From Astropecten irregularis (lineage: Eukaryota; Echinodermata; Asteroidea; Paxillosida; Astropectinidae): 64,000 nucleotides of DNA. Numbering within the stretch: the first letter of the stretch is position 1; every line of letters begins with the position of its first letter. The stretch lies in the NCBI GenBank assembly GCA_963971285.1, contig OZ020253.1, positions 18,116,528 to 18,180,527 on the forward strand, written 5' to 3'. Shown piece after piece: positions 12,508-24,265 of the stretch. The position numbers were made by a program, and so were the translations under genes. The notes under the pieces were generated by a model. That model saw only the letters and a list, made by a program, of their open reading frames with translations, ran no database searches and was not told where the DNA came from.

Positions 12508-12906
12508 TTTAAAGGGGTTTAGGAAACAGGCTCAGGCTCAGGCTCCAGCTCTGTCATCCATATGCAGAAAATATAGGTTGTGGTTTACCATTGAAGCTGA
12601 AGCTCTGTTTTCTTTTCCAAACCAGAGAATCTACTTCCGAAACGCAGCAAAAAGCATCTATTTTGATATGGTAACCCATTATTTAAACAAAATTGATTAA
12701 AGAAATGGCGCCGCCACGGAGCCTGGGGCCGATTTCACTAACGCTTTGCGATCATCGTAAAGCCAAAATCCATCGCTAAACGGAAAATTGCTACGCAAAG
12801 TATCGATCGATTTTCCGTTTAGCGATGGATTTGGGCTTTACGATGATCCCAAAGCGTAAGTGAAATCGACCCCTGAGCCACAGCCTCCGTTTTGTAAACG
12901 CCCTTA
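12508..12906. mobile_element. CAGGCT-repeat inverted-repeat element, copy 2 (with nested element)
   Basis: Duplicate of 3965-4368 with fewer CAGGCT hexamers in its left end. The nested 149-bp foldback is retained. Confidence 0.8.
12725..12873. mobile_element. Nested 149-bp foldback element, second copy
   Basis: Same length and position in its host element as 4187-4335, with few substitutions. Confidence 0.85.
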
Positions 12907-12953
12907 GACAAACTCCTGCAAATTTCTCAACCAATACCTGAAATTCATAAAAT

Positions 12954-13060
12954 GCTTGGAGTTGTGGGCCTGACGCGTTTCGATCCTAGCAGGATCATAA
13001 GATTTTAGACTTCGATAAAAATCTTGCTAAGATGATCGAAACGCGTCAGACCCTCCAATG
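12954..13060. repeat. Short foldback element
   Basis: Arms CTGACGCGTTTCGATC and GATCGAAACGCGTCAG flank a short AT-rich middle. It starts almost exactly at the right boundary of the segmental duplication and may have inserted there. Confidence 0.65.
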
Positions 13061-13185
13061 ATTTCATTTAAATTCACTATAGTTCAATTTCTGAGATTTT
13101 TATCGGGGCACTTCAGACACTGAAGTTTGCATCGGCAAGGCAATTCTTAAAAAAAAATAAAGATTACAACTGTGGGGCAACAGAG

Positions 13186-13275
13186 CTCGATTTCGTGAAG
13201 CCCTACGATCGATCGTAACTCGAGTTATGAAGGATAGCCCATCGTATAGGGGGTATATCCTACGTAGGACTACAA
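13186..13275. repeat. Fragment of the gene A/C intron foldback family
   Basis: Shares CTCGATTTCGTGAAG, AACTCGAG and GATAGCCCATCGTAT with the inverted form of the elements in intron 2 of genes A and C. Confidence 0.5.
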
Positions 13276-13538
13276 TACAATAATTATTCGAAATTAAACA
13301 ATTGAATTTGCTCCATAACAACCATCCTTCTTTGAAACTCTCAACAACGTTTTACTATTGACGCAGAATTTAACTTTTTAAAGAGATTGGTCCCATTCAT
13401 TTGTTTATCATGATGAAAAACCTATAGTATTCCAATTTGTGTGCTTTGAAGTACCGTATATCATTAGTTTTATAAATCGGTTTTTAATTATATAACTTTC
13501 CTGACTAAATATAACAAATCAAGTTTATTTGTTGTTTT

Positions 13539-15699
13539 TTATGCATGTCCTATGATAAAAGCTTTCCAATCGCCGATTAGGTTTACCGACCCCCCGTCTC
13601 CTTTCTCGGAACACTGGTCACTACCGAGAAGCTTCAGTACTTCCTCCCGTAGTTCCTTCGGTGCGTCACGGGTGAAGTGCAGGGCGTGGCACAGGAAGTC
13701 CAGCAACATTCGCCCGTCTTCGGTCATCTCCTGAGGGTCGCCGAAGCAGGCCGTGATGTCCACTCGTAGCTTGATGGGAACCTCGTGGGCAATGGGGATG
13801 TCCAGACTCGCACAGGCTTGGCGAACCTCAGCAGATGTGGGGTGGTTGGGTCTCGATTCCAGCATATTTGGAAAACTTTTCCAGAGATTCCCCATCCCAA
13901 CTTTTTCTATTGAAAAACAAAAATGAAGGTGGTTTTCGACACAAACGCTGTTTTATGGGACTTTGGTGTGCGATTGAGCTTTTTCATGTAATCTATTAAC
14001 GCAGCTTGTTCAATTAAGAAGAGGTTTGTGCGCTTAAAAGAGCATTGTCCCACCACTAAAACGGCAATTTTTGTTTCTCTATTGTCCTACTGTTGGCAGG
14101 AGCAATCAATTTCTAAATCATTCAAACTGCATAAAAGAAGATGGTGGGATGATATCACCCACCGCCATCTTGGAGGACACTAACACAACAACAACTAACG
14201 TAAAGACGCAGTAAACTCTATATGTAACCTACCAGACAAAAGTAGGATCACCATCATTCCTCCTGGCTCCAACCGTCCATACAGGTCCTTCAGAGAAACT
14301 TGTAGATCTGGCACATAGTAGATGGAATGGATGCTGCTGATGAAATGAAACTTGGCGTCCTTGTTATCGGCTGTGCTTTGGTAGTCCTCCAGAGTTTGCA
14401 CCTTCCAATCGAACGACATCTCTTGGAATGCTTCCAGGGTTAGTCGTTCTTGGAACAGGCGCACCATGTCAGCAGCTGGCTCTACGACGGTGCAGTGGAC
14501 GCGGTCCTTGGGCTTTTGGTTGTTTTGCAGGATTCTCAAGAGCTCGATGTCAATTTCACCTGAATTGTGAATTCAAGTTGTGATTTGCAATGGGAAAAAT
14601 ATTAGGTACAGTAAAGGAAATGTTTACAGATATACCTATAACTTTTAGGGTATGAAGATGGTGCTGGTAGAAACATGCCGTGGAAATATTTCCACCTGAA
14701 ATGCTGTATTTATCCAAAAATCAGTAAAATAAAGTCTGAAAACAGTTCTGATCTCGAGGTAAGATCAAAATCATTCTTTATGTTATATAAGAATGTTCGA
14801 TTGAGCTCAAATTTCACAGGTGTATATTGTTTCATGTTCATGCTAATTAGACAAAGTGTTCTGTGACATTTACCAATCATGTAGGCCTATTATACCTTTA
14901 ACTTGGGACTAATACAATTTCTTTCTTTAAATGCTGATTTGCTAGTTGATTTCTTTATTAATTATCATTTTGTTTTGGACAGTAGGCCTACTGTATTTCC
15001 AGCTTACATAGTATAGGGCAAAACTACTGTATGTCATGGCTGTGATTGGTGCTCGTCATTCGAACCCTGTTAAATGTAATATTCCACTTTGGTTTTCATC
15101 CACACAAAAAAAGAAATACAAATTCATGGGCAAAAAATCAAAACAGATAAAGTCACAGTCATCTATGAAAATTTCAGTCGCATACGGTGACCACTTTTTG
15201 AGAAAACAGTGAAAAACAGCCGCAGTATTTAGTCTTTTCTCTTTTATTTTTGATCTTTTAAAAGATCAAACAGATTTTCGGTCGTTGTTTACTAATTTCT
15301 GGATAAATACACCATTTCAGACGGAAAATTGTTAACGGTATGTTTCTACCGTCACCATCTTCATACCCTGTTAGTTATATGTAACTACATGTATACGTAA
15401 TCTGTGAACATTTCTGTTTTGGTGTCTTACCAAAGTATGATACTACCTTTAAGACACGATTGCTGATGAATGTTTTACAACTGCATGTTATCAACCTTAC
15501 CGTCTCCTGGGCCGATGCTGAGGACTCTCATGGGCTGATCCTCGGCGGTCACGTTGACATTCAGTCCTCGGACGATCTCTCTAAATTCAGTGTCCAACCA
15601 GCGGCAACAAACTTCATTTCTTTTTGAGAGGCGATGGAAGACGCCAAACGCCCGGTGGTAGTAGTCAATGTCATCGGTTATGCTACGTAGAGTCGACAT
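13539..15699 (-). CDS. HNMT-like: Histamine N-methyltransferase-like protein D (3 exons)
   Basis: Minus-strand member of the cluster. Exons are 15699-15501 (199 nt), 14559-14233 (327 nt) and 13906-13539 (368 nt), encoding 297 aa with GT-AG introns. The intron 2 acceptor is AATAG. The SAM motif IGPGDG, VVEPA and IYYV are intact. His replaces the position of human Gln143 and Asp that of human Asn283. Exon 1 closely matches A and C (DDIDYYHRAFGVFHRLSKRNE), and exon 3 is intermediate between A/C and B. The start is the ATG aligned with its paralogues; the open frame extends further upstream without a better start. Intron 1 holds two copies of a TTAA-type MITE. It converges on gene C, mirroring the A/B pair. 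Confidence 0.87.
14601..14768 (-). mobile_element. TTAA-type MITE, fragment in intron 1 of gene D
   Basis: Reverse-oriented 3' part of the family, with GAAGATGGTGCTGGTAGAAA and TTTCCACCTGAAATG. Confidence 0.7.
15071..15451 (+). mobile_element. TTAA-type MITE, near full length
   Basis: Complete copy flanked by TTAA on both sides (GTTAAATG and CTTTAAGA). The right terminus reads CCAAAGTATGATACTACCTT. It lies in intron 1 of HNMT-like gene D, ending about 50 bp from exon 1. Confidence 0.85.
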
Positions 15700-17048
15700 G
15701 ATGACTTCAGATTGGTGTGCGTATAGCCTACAAAATGTGCGGAGTACACAGATATACATGAAGGCAGTGATCCATAGTATACATGTTATCAACCTTCAAC
15801 CCCTACCATGATTTGTCCATGAAATAAACTAGAACTTAGGAGTAGTTTGCCTGTTTTTGCCAACTATAATCTTATTAACTGTAAACAATAATACTTATAT
15901 ACGTACGTATACTGGTGTTCCTATTCGTACTGCCACGATGGTTTCACTGGAAAGGAGTGTATCATTACTCACTGTACCAAATTCAGGTTCGTCATTCAGA
16001 GGTCGGAGTGAGAAGGTGTGTCATGATGTCAACAGTTTGTGCGATAGGGCCTACTTTACTTATGGAACGACCCCGGGGGATAAAAGGCCAAGATCGATCA
16101 GTTGATAAAATGTGTACATGTACATGACATTAACGATACGATGTGATTGCGCGTGGCACGTACATGACGGACCTTTGCCCCCACAGTGTCAATAAGAAAC
16201 GATTGGTTTCAGTTCCCGATGGGCGAAATTTGACTGGTTGCTGTGTCCCCGCATTATAAAATTGGCCATTCTTTCTCTACTCGTTCACCCGGACAAAATA
16301 ATTAATTTGCCTTCAACATTTTTCGGTTCGAGTGGTCAGTAATCTCAGGTATTTCATGTTTTTATTTATCATGGATAATTATGTGAGTACATGTACTCGG
16401 AACCACACATGCACATTTACAGAAGAGATAACATGGCGTTACAGCAAAACTATTGTAACAATAGTATAACCTCCTAACTAGGGTAAAGGCTTGAATATTT
16501 AATGAGTGGGACACAGAGACATGTTGTTAGTCTCCCAGCCTGCACACAACTTGTGACGACAGGTTTATTATAATAATTCTTATGTCAAACGTCCTGAACT
16601 TAGTACACCTAACTACCTTATTAATTTATAACTATGCGCATGGCCGAAGATCACGTGGGAGGGTGCAAACCACCCCCCCCCCCCCCCCCCCCCACCCCCA
16701 CCCCCACCCCCAAAGTTTAAATTTGATTATATTAATATGTATGTAAGTATTCTGTGCACCGAAACGTATATGGAAGTACGGCCCCAGTCTGAGGACGTAT
16801 CTACGCTACTGATTATGCAAACCATGAGTATTATCATTCGTCACGGCGGATATCGATGTAAATAGGGCCTACTTCCTTTTTATGCCGGTGACTTGATAAC
16901 ATTTGACACTTGTTCATGTCTCACCACACAACATCCTTTTGACCTTTTTTCTCAAAATGTCACGTACGCGAAAACGCAATATACAGTTTGCCTAGCCTCC
17001 TCTCGTGGCTACAATTATTGTGTAAGTTTCGGCCCACGTAGCAAAGCT
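15700..17048. other. Intergenic between gene D and the fucosyltransferase-like gene
   Basis: Likely holds the promoter of gene D. It contains a C-rich low-complexity run at 16671-16713. No gene recognised. Confidence 0.55.
16671..16713. repeat. Poly-C / (CCCCCA)n tract
   Basis: About 20 consecutive C followed by CCCCCA repeats, simple sequence only. Confidence 0.95.
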
Positions 17049-17387
17049 TAATGGTAATATAATCATACTTTGGTTTTTATCAAAGAAATACAGATTCGCG
17101 GGCAAATATCAAAGAAGATACAGTCACAGCCATCTGTGAAAATTTCAGTCCCATACGGTGCCCACTTTTTGAGAAAACGGTGAAAAACAGCCACAGTATT
17201 TCTTAAGTCTCTTCTCTTTTATTTTGGATCTTTTAAAAGATCAACAAGATTTTCGGTCGTTGTTTTACTAATTTCTTGATAAATACACCATTTCAGGCGG
17301 AACAATTTTAACGGTATGTTTCTACCGCCACCATCTTCTGTGAACATTTCTGTTTGGGTTTCTTACCAAAGTATGATAATACCTTTA
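17049..17387 (+). mobile_element. TTAA-type MITE, near full length
   Basis: Opens with GGTAATATAATCATACTTTG and closes with CAAAGTATGATAATACCTTT, followed by TTAA overlap. The interior matches the family consensus in this window. Confidence 0.8.
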
Positions 17388-17863
17388 ATTGCTATAGCCA
17401 AGTAAAAACAAAAAGTCCTGCAACACTGAAAGACAAAAAGATGGTCGAAGTGAACTTGAATCACATTCATTTGACTCTCCTCTGACGAATAGACGCGAAC
17501 ACACGATGTAACTATCAACTCAGTACGAGCAGTCCTGAATATAATGCGCAAATTGACATTACCCCAAGTCAATATTGAGACAAGCGCCATGATGTTACCC
17601 GCTAGAGAGCTACCTCACAGGCATTTGCTCAAGATCTCGACCTTTTAAGAAAGGGTTGTCGCAATATTGAACGTAGTGATTTTAGGGTGGGGGATAATCA
17701 CATTTATTTCGTCGCAATATTTGCGCCCAAGATACCAATGTCACGGAGTCTTACGTAAGGCCATAGTTACAAACACGTGGGCTTGTACATGTCATCATTC
17801 CTGTTGAGATGTTCTGTGTCAGCAGAGTGTGTAGTATCATTTTGAAGTCTAGTCAGCAATAAG

Positions 17864-20800
17864 ATGGCGTCGTGTGTTCAAGTCCTCAGATCAGTAGCTC
17901 AAAAGGTACGTGTTATAATCGAGCCATGGATTTTTTTCCTTCTTACTATACCTCCGGCTTTGGCTTCGTCTTCGTTAACCAAAACCTGAAGGCTGTGTCG
18001 TTTTTATTGAAGTTGATATAGAAAAATCTGATTTAGTTGTGTGCAAAACAGAGAAATAATCTGATTTCGAACTACAGTCAAAAGCTATCGTCTCTTCGAA
18101 CGGATACCTCGTACATTGAAACGGATACATACGAAATAGAGCCGACGAGATAGAGTTAAAACCATGTATTGTGTAATCCAAATATACCTTTATATTTTAT
18201 AAAATTTATGATCTTTATAATTATAATTGGTGGCAATATGTAGAATAATTGACATGTATGGAACAAAATCGACATCAGAGCACATTCTAAATGCGTCCCT
18301 CTTAATCCCACTGTAGACATTTCTTTTGATTAATATGTAAACTCAGGGAAGGTATATTACGAAACATTTTTCGTCGTGACTGATTTTCTTGCTGTACAAA
18401 AAAACATCTTTATGTTTAATTTAGCTTTATTTTTGAACGATTGTGGAGGAATTATTCGGGAAAAATTCTGATGATCTACTTTTGTTTGATATTGATGGCT
18501 GCCCGTCTCACGCAGCAGAAGAAACGTCCACCATCTTCCTTACTTTGTATTGGTCGGCATTAGGCCAAATACCTGCGTTGTGTTTAATCTTCCAAAACGA
18601 TGTCATTTTCCGTTCTCACAAGACCGATAACTACAGTAGCACTCAAGCGACATGAAACCGAAACAAACGCCATGTCTTGTAGTCAAGCATTTGCTGACAT
18701 AGCTGCAGCGAAGTCAGTTTGCCTAAGAACACACAGTGGACGTAATGGTACTAGACAAATATCTGTGCTGAGTTAATCTTAACCAATCCATGCATTAGGC
18801 CAACATGGAAGTAGAGCGTGTATACACGACAAATATTTGTTCACCAAGGCGCGGACATAATTATTAATGCCGGTCGCTAATAATCTAGGCAAGTACACTG
18901 GCCGTTGTATGCTCCATCAGAAGTGGTGGTTTCTAATGTAGTTATAACAGGCCCAAATGTTCAACATCATCAGACGTTTTCTCTTCAAAATTTTCCCCAA
19001 AGCAATTAATCAAATGTCTTTCCATAGCTTGCAATAAATCTCAAAGTTCGTAAAAAATAGCTTCAGGAAAGCAAAATTCATGCAAAATTCGGTCCAGATC
19101 GCTGAGTCTCATGAGTAACCACCATAGCCTTTTGTGTAGACCACCGACTTGCCCCCATTACCTTGCCTGATGATGAAGTAGTTGTTGCTACGAAAGCTTA
19201 TGCACATTTTAAACTCTATTTAGTACTACTTGTATTTTTCTACGCCATAGGCGTGTAATTCCAACGAAGATGTGACGACCCCGACAATTTGATAAGACCA
19301 TAAGACATAGAATGGCGTCACTGATGGCAAAGTCCGCACTTTTGACTTTCTAAAACCACATGGGATATCAAATCTTCCCAAAACCTCCATTATATACAGA
19401 ATTGGCTAAATTGCAATTTAGATCCCGAATACGCAGAGAGAAAAAAGGATACATTTTGTGACATGATTTAAAAAAATTCTTCCATCTCCCTAAAACCCCA
19501 ACCCATAAATTATCACCTTCTAGACACACTTATAATAATTTCCATAAAACAAGTTGGCAAACAAAATTGGTGGACAAAAGTTTGGTATGTGCACGCGCGG
19601 ATCCAGGGGTGGGCCGCGGGGGCACGTGCCCCCCGGTAAAATTTGACGAGGAAAAAAAATTGTACCCCCGGTAAAATTTGACGAGGAAAAAAAATAAAAG
19701 GAGAAAGAAGGAGCAGAAAATCATCATTCTTCAGTTCATTCTGTCGGCCACACAAAGAAAAGCTGACAACAGGCAAATGTCTCGGCTCGCCTTTTTGCCA
19801 GTGCGCACGGTAACAAAAACTCCTTTTCACTGTACACAGACGTGACAGTCCGATCCTCCTTATTTTGCCTATCACTTTATAATCAGTGATCCCAACATTA
19901 CTTGTATTTTCCTTCCTCTAGTCCATGGTAACGCTAAGTAACTAACAATCACTTAAAAACTCCACTAAATAAATTGACACTGTTCTTACTTTTGAAAGGA
20001 AGTCAGAGACTTCGTTCTGGACGACCGTGCCTACGATTTCACAAAAAGGAACATGTCTCGTCGTTCTATCTGGATTTCATTTAGATATTCGTGGAAATTC
20101 TATGTTTATTGAAAAACAATTCATTTGAATTATTAGAAATGAAACATTTTCAAAGTGTCGACTACACAGCTTTGTACGGAAGCCCATTAGTGCCAGATGA
20201 ATATATTTATTTGACATCGGGTGTGATTGGCCAAATTGGCCGTGTTTCTTCAAAACGGGTGCAACACATGGTTTTATAATATATTTGTTTCATATTTCTT
20301 AATGTTGTTCGAAGAAATTTTATGGCGGAATGATTATTTCCTTTTGATCCTTCTTCTAAATGAAAACTGTATGAAAACAAATTTGCCATCCCAAAATATT
20401 AAAATCCTTTGGTTAAATGTCTCTAGAAGTCCTATATTAAAAATGAAAAGGAAACATTCCATCCTATTTTCATGGCAAAAAGCTATCAAAAAGGGCCCCA
20501 AAATACTCTAGAATTCATCAGAGAACATCTAATATCCAAAAAATTTCCGGGGGTCCTTAAGCGGGCCCCGCACCCCACGCCGTGGCTTTGCAATGTTTTT
20601 CTTTTTTAAACACCCCCTTGGAAAAAACCTGCGTACGCCACTGCTCCCCATGTATGACACGCATATTCGCATAATAAATATTATATATTTCCTGGGCCCT
20701 TAAGTGGGCCCCGCACCCCACGCCGTGGCTTTGCAATGTTTTTCTTTTTTAAACACCCCCTTGGAAAAATCCTGCGTACGCCACTGCTCCCCATGTATGA

Positions 20801-23219
20801 CACGCATATTCGCATAATTTTCTTATGTCATGACAGTTATTAGTGCTTCAAAGGATATATCGTCAAACCACAACTGATAGGATACCACTGCAAACTTGGT
20901 GATAATACATGTATGTATAGGCGCTACATTGGATCTTTGTCCATGTACCATGGAGGTAGGGAAAATTGACATTCAGACGTTTCATTTTGAGTGTGCCCCC
21001 CGTCTTACAAAATCCTGGATCCGCGCCTGATGTGGAGGTGCCCGGTATGTCGGTATGTCTGTATTCATCTTGAACAATACAGACCAATATACAGGCATGC
21101 TGGCTTGGAAGGACGTACATCTACTGAAGCTACTTGACGTCTATGGTCTTGTTTGATTATCGCTATTGCTAAGGAATCTCAGCAGGCAAATATTTGGAGC
21201 CACATTTCACCACCAAGTAGGCCCACTCGTGCGTCTGATTGTGCGGAAGAGACAGGAATGCTTAGAACAGTAGACAGCTCACACTTTTCAGCAATGATGA
21301 CTCTGAATATGTGGGAGGCATGCGCACCATTCACAGTCACATACACTTGAGGAACTGTAATCCGTCTTGCATTGTGTTAACGATAACTCCCAAAATCTTA
21401 GTGTTAAGGCGAGTGGCTTGTCAAAATTTCCCTCTGCCAACTCGTGTCGAAAACTTCAACTAACGTTAGGCCTATTTAAGTTTAAACAAGTTTGGCAAAT
21501 GACCATATTAATATGTCAAAGAAGGTAAGGAGACTCGTCCACTTTAGCTGTCTAGCCTGACTTTACTTTCAAGATCAACTTGAGATCAAATCCTCAGTAT
21601 GACCGGCCAAAATTACAAGGCTGCCGTTGTCAAGGATATGGTGGCATGCTCAACCTAAGATGTGTTCTCTTAGGCTGACGACATCCTGACAACAACGTGC
21701 TCTCATCACTGTTGCAAATTTCAGAAAGAGTGGGACTGAAACCTTTAAATTTCAACAATCTTCTTGTTACAACGGAGTTTCAATCTAGTTAACAAGTTCA
21801 TTTTGAAGACGTAAGGCAATGAATACATGCCACATTGGATGCCTTTGTCATATTAAAGAATAACCCAACCATTTGTTCCTTTTATCTTATACATTTTAGA
21901 TAGTCCGTACCAAGCAGTCATTGATTCTGGGTTGCATTGCTGGACTCCTGTTGTGGATGTATATACCTGGTCTCAGCGATGTACGAGTCGCAGATGACTG
22001 GACCCCCCGTGCTGATTATAAGAGACGACTGCAACTACATCTACACGGACACTCCAAGGCATCACTGTTTGGTCATGGACTGGGAGAGATATCCCCCTCC
22101 CAAGAGGTACCCGGATGCATCAAGAAGGTCCTCATCTTCGGGGACAAGTCAGAAATGAGGACTTGGCCAGAGCTTCGGGAGATGGAGAGCATACTCCGAC
22201 TGGAGTCCGGCCTGTGGCAAGAACGCACCGAGTGTCCTCATCATAAGTGCAACATATCTTGGACAGTGGGCAGCAACGTTTCTCTGACAGTTGGAATGGA
22301 CGCTGTGATCGTCGGTATGCTTCCCAAGGGCTTCCGGACATACTTGCCCGACCTGATGCGCACCGTGCCGATGGAGAGACAGACCTGGATCTACTACAGC
22401 GCAGCGACGCCGTTCAGGGTCGCTGCCTGGTCAAAAACACTGGCCTTCCGTCAACTGAGCTACCACAAAATGATGACATACAGGAGGGACTCCGATATCT
22501 ACATGCCGTTCGGGTACTATCGACGATTCCCGCCAGGTCAGATTGGAACAAGGAGACGCAACTATGCCCAAGGAAAAGAAGACCTGATTGTCTGGGTGGG
22601 AAGCAACTGCGGCGAGGAAACGTGGCCGAGGATACCATACGTAGAGAGGCTTCGGGAGCTCCTACCAATCAGAGCCTACGGTCCCTGCGGCAACCTCACC
22701 TGCCTTCCACCACGCTCTGAGCGCTGCAATCTCATGATGGGGAAATTCAAGTTCTACTTAATCATGGCCAGTAGCGAGTGCAGGGACTACATAACCGATA
22801 CGTTCTGGGTCGACGCCCTGGGCTACAACGTCGTGCCCGTCGTCTACGGAGCTCCAAGGGAAGATTTTGAAAAAGTCGCGCCCCCAGACTCTTTCATACA
22901 CGTAACCGACTTCCCTTCCTTAGAAGCCCTTGCTGAATACATCCGATTATTGGACAAGGATGACGCTCTGTACAACTCTTACTTCGAGTGGAAGAAATTC
23001 GGGCAGGTCCAGAGATCGCTCCCAGTGACACAAGCCACCATGTGTGGGATCCTGCCCCACCTGTACAATGAAACGGCACAAAGGGTCAAGTTCATTCGAG
23101 ATTCGGATTGGTACAACGGCTGCCGCGAACAATTAACGACGACTACAGGATTTGCCTCGGGAAGACAATACACTCTCTACAGTTCATGGAGCCCGTGGAA
23201 ACTAACAGAAAGTAACTGA
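17864..23219 (+). CDS. Alpha-1,3-fucosyltransferase-like protein (GT10), 2 exons
   Basis: Predicted Golgi type II membrane glycosyltransferase that would move fucose from GDP-fucose to a glycan. The main exon is 21900-23219, after a strong acceptor (pyrimidine tract then CATTTTAG). It has no good start codon of its own. I propose exon 1 at 17864-17905: a well-placed ATGG, 14 codons, then AAG/gtacgt in matching phase 0. Joined length is 453 aa. Seen: a basic cytosolic tail, a membrane anchor (LILGCIAGLLLWMYI, residues 22-36), N-glycosylation sites near 132, 140, 279 and 404, the GT10 signature MTYRRDSDIYMPFG at 206-219, YGPCGN near 274, and KFKFYL at 296-301. Odd: the donor-binding block usually reads FENS..DYITEK, but here it is MASSECRDYITDT, so the Glu-Lys pair is Asp-Thr. 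The catalytic domain is otherwise complete. Family is secure; exon 1 and activity are inferred. Confidence 0.8.
17906..21899 (+). other. Proposed intron 1 of the fucosyltransferase-like gene
   Basis: About 4 kb. It contains the degraded repeat at 19600-19690 (two copies of GGTAAAATTTGACGAGG) and the 143-bp tandem duplication at 20551-20817. No other coding exon was recognised. Confidence 0.55.
20551..20817. repeat. Two tandem copies of a 143-bp repeat
   Basis: The unit contains GGGCCCCGCACCCCACGCCG and ends TGTATGACACGCATATTCGC. The two copies start 143 bp apart and are nearly identical. It resembles the dispersed tails ending in TGCGTACGCCACTG that are common in invertebrate interspersed repeats. 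Confidence 0.85.
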
Positions 23220-23608
23220 AATGAAATGGCTTGTTACTTCATTTTTAAACGGGAGGAGAATATTCCAGGTAATACATACTTGCAAACCTCTCGAGGTTTT
23301 TTGCAAGTAAAAGACGAAGGCTGCCCTATTAAACAAACCAGCAGCCAACACGATCAAAATGAAAGACAATGCTGCAAATAATCATGTTGTCTGTGTTACT
23401 CAAAGGGTTGGCAGATGGGACGAAGACTTTTCCCAAAGTTCTACGATGAAATTCAAATGAAAGAACAGGCTTCCTCGATTGAGACTCCCAGCGTATAATT
23501 CTCTATAGGACCCAGAGATGTTTGTGGTAAAATATTGGAACAGATGGTTTCAAACATTTATAACGACTATCACTGCGGGAAAGAAAACTCAGAAACTACC
23601 ATTTCTAC

Positions 23609-23836
23609 GAGGCCTTTTCACAAGACGCTAAAAAAAACTCTCAACCATTGAGAAATCCTACCATGGTTGGGAAATCTTACAAAAGTGTAATCATGTGAAA
23701 GTGACACGAATGCTTGAGAGTGACCGACATCCCTGGTGAATCCTTGAGAGATTTTGACCGGGGAGAGAACTTCTCAATTATCATGGGAGAATTACTCAAT
23801 GGTTGAGAGATTTTAACGTCGTGTGAAAACGCCTTA
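23609..23836. mobile_element. MITE-like element
   Basis: The ends GAGGCCTTTTCACAAGACG and, inverted, TAAGGCGTTTTCACACGACG form imperfect terminal inverted repeats. The interior repeats CTCAACCATTGAGA-type motifs. Confidence 0.65.
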
Positions 23837-24040
23837 AGATGCATGTGTATCAAAATTAAAAAAAAATCGTGTTTACATATTTGTCTTGTTTAGAGCTAGG
23901 AGGGTCTGGCAGCGCATAGCGATTGGCCTTCTCTTGTTACTCTAGAATAGATCTTTCTTTTAGTGTCACAGCCCTAGTTTTGCCCACTAAGGTTTGACAG
24001 ACTAAAAGAGCCATCAATGCAAACTGAAAACTGAGAATCA

Positions 24041-24265
24041 TATGGCCTTCACGAAATGAGGCTTGAGGCTAGGCTTGGGATTTATTTTGCTACTGCCATT
24101 TTGTGTCCTAAATGAAATGAAGGGCTTGAGATACATGGCGAAGCTGGAGCCTTTCCCCAGCTTCATCATGTGGTCCAATCCCTTCATTTCGTGTTGTGGG
24201 CCTCAAATAGGGGTAGCAAAATAAGTACCAAGCCTAGCCTCAAGCCAGGTTTCGTAAAGGCCCAT
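24041..24265. mobile_element. MITE-like element with TA target
   Basis: Imperfect inverted repeats of about 30 bp (GGCCTTCACGAAATGAGGC at left, inverse of GCCAGGTTTCGTAAAGGCCC at right) are bounded by TA. Confidence 0.7.

Larger units (their letters stand above)
8629..12952. repeat. Segmental duplication, copy 2 (carries HNMT-like gene C)
   Basis: Direct copy of 1-4415. It begins near GCTGGGGCTTTCTTAACCAA and ends near ATTCATAAAATG. It differs by scattered substitutions and small indels and lacks the retroposon tail seen in copy 1. Confidence 0.9.

Noticed and set aside
22247-22720. 157-codon frame overlapping the fucosyltransferase-like exon
   Set aside because: Alternative frame of a well-supported GT10 exon; Arg- and Pro-rich shadow without a domain.
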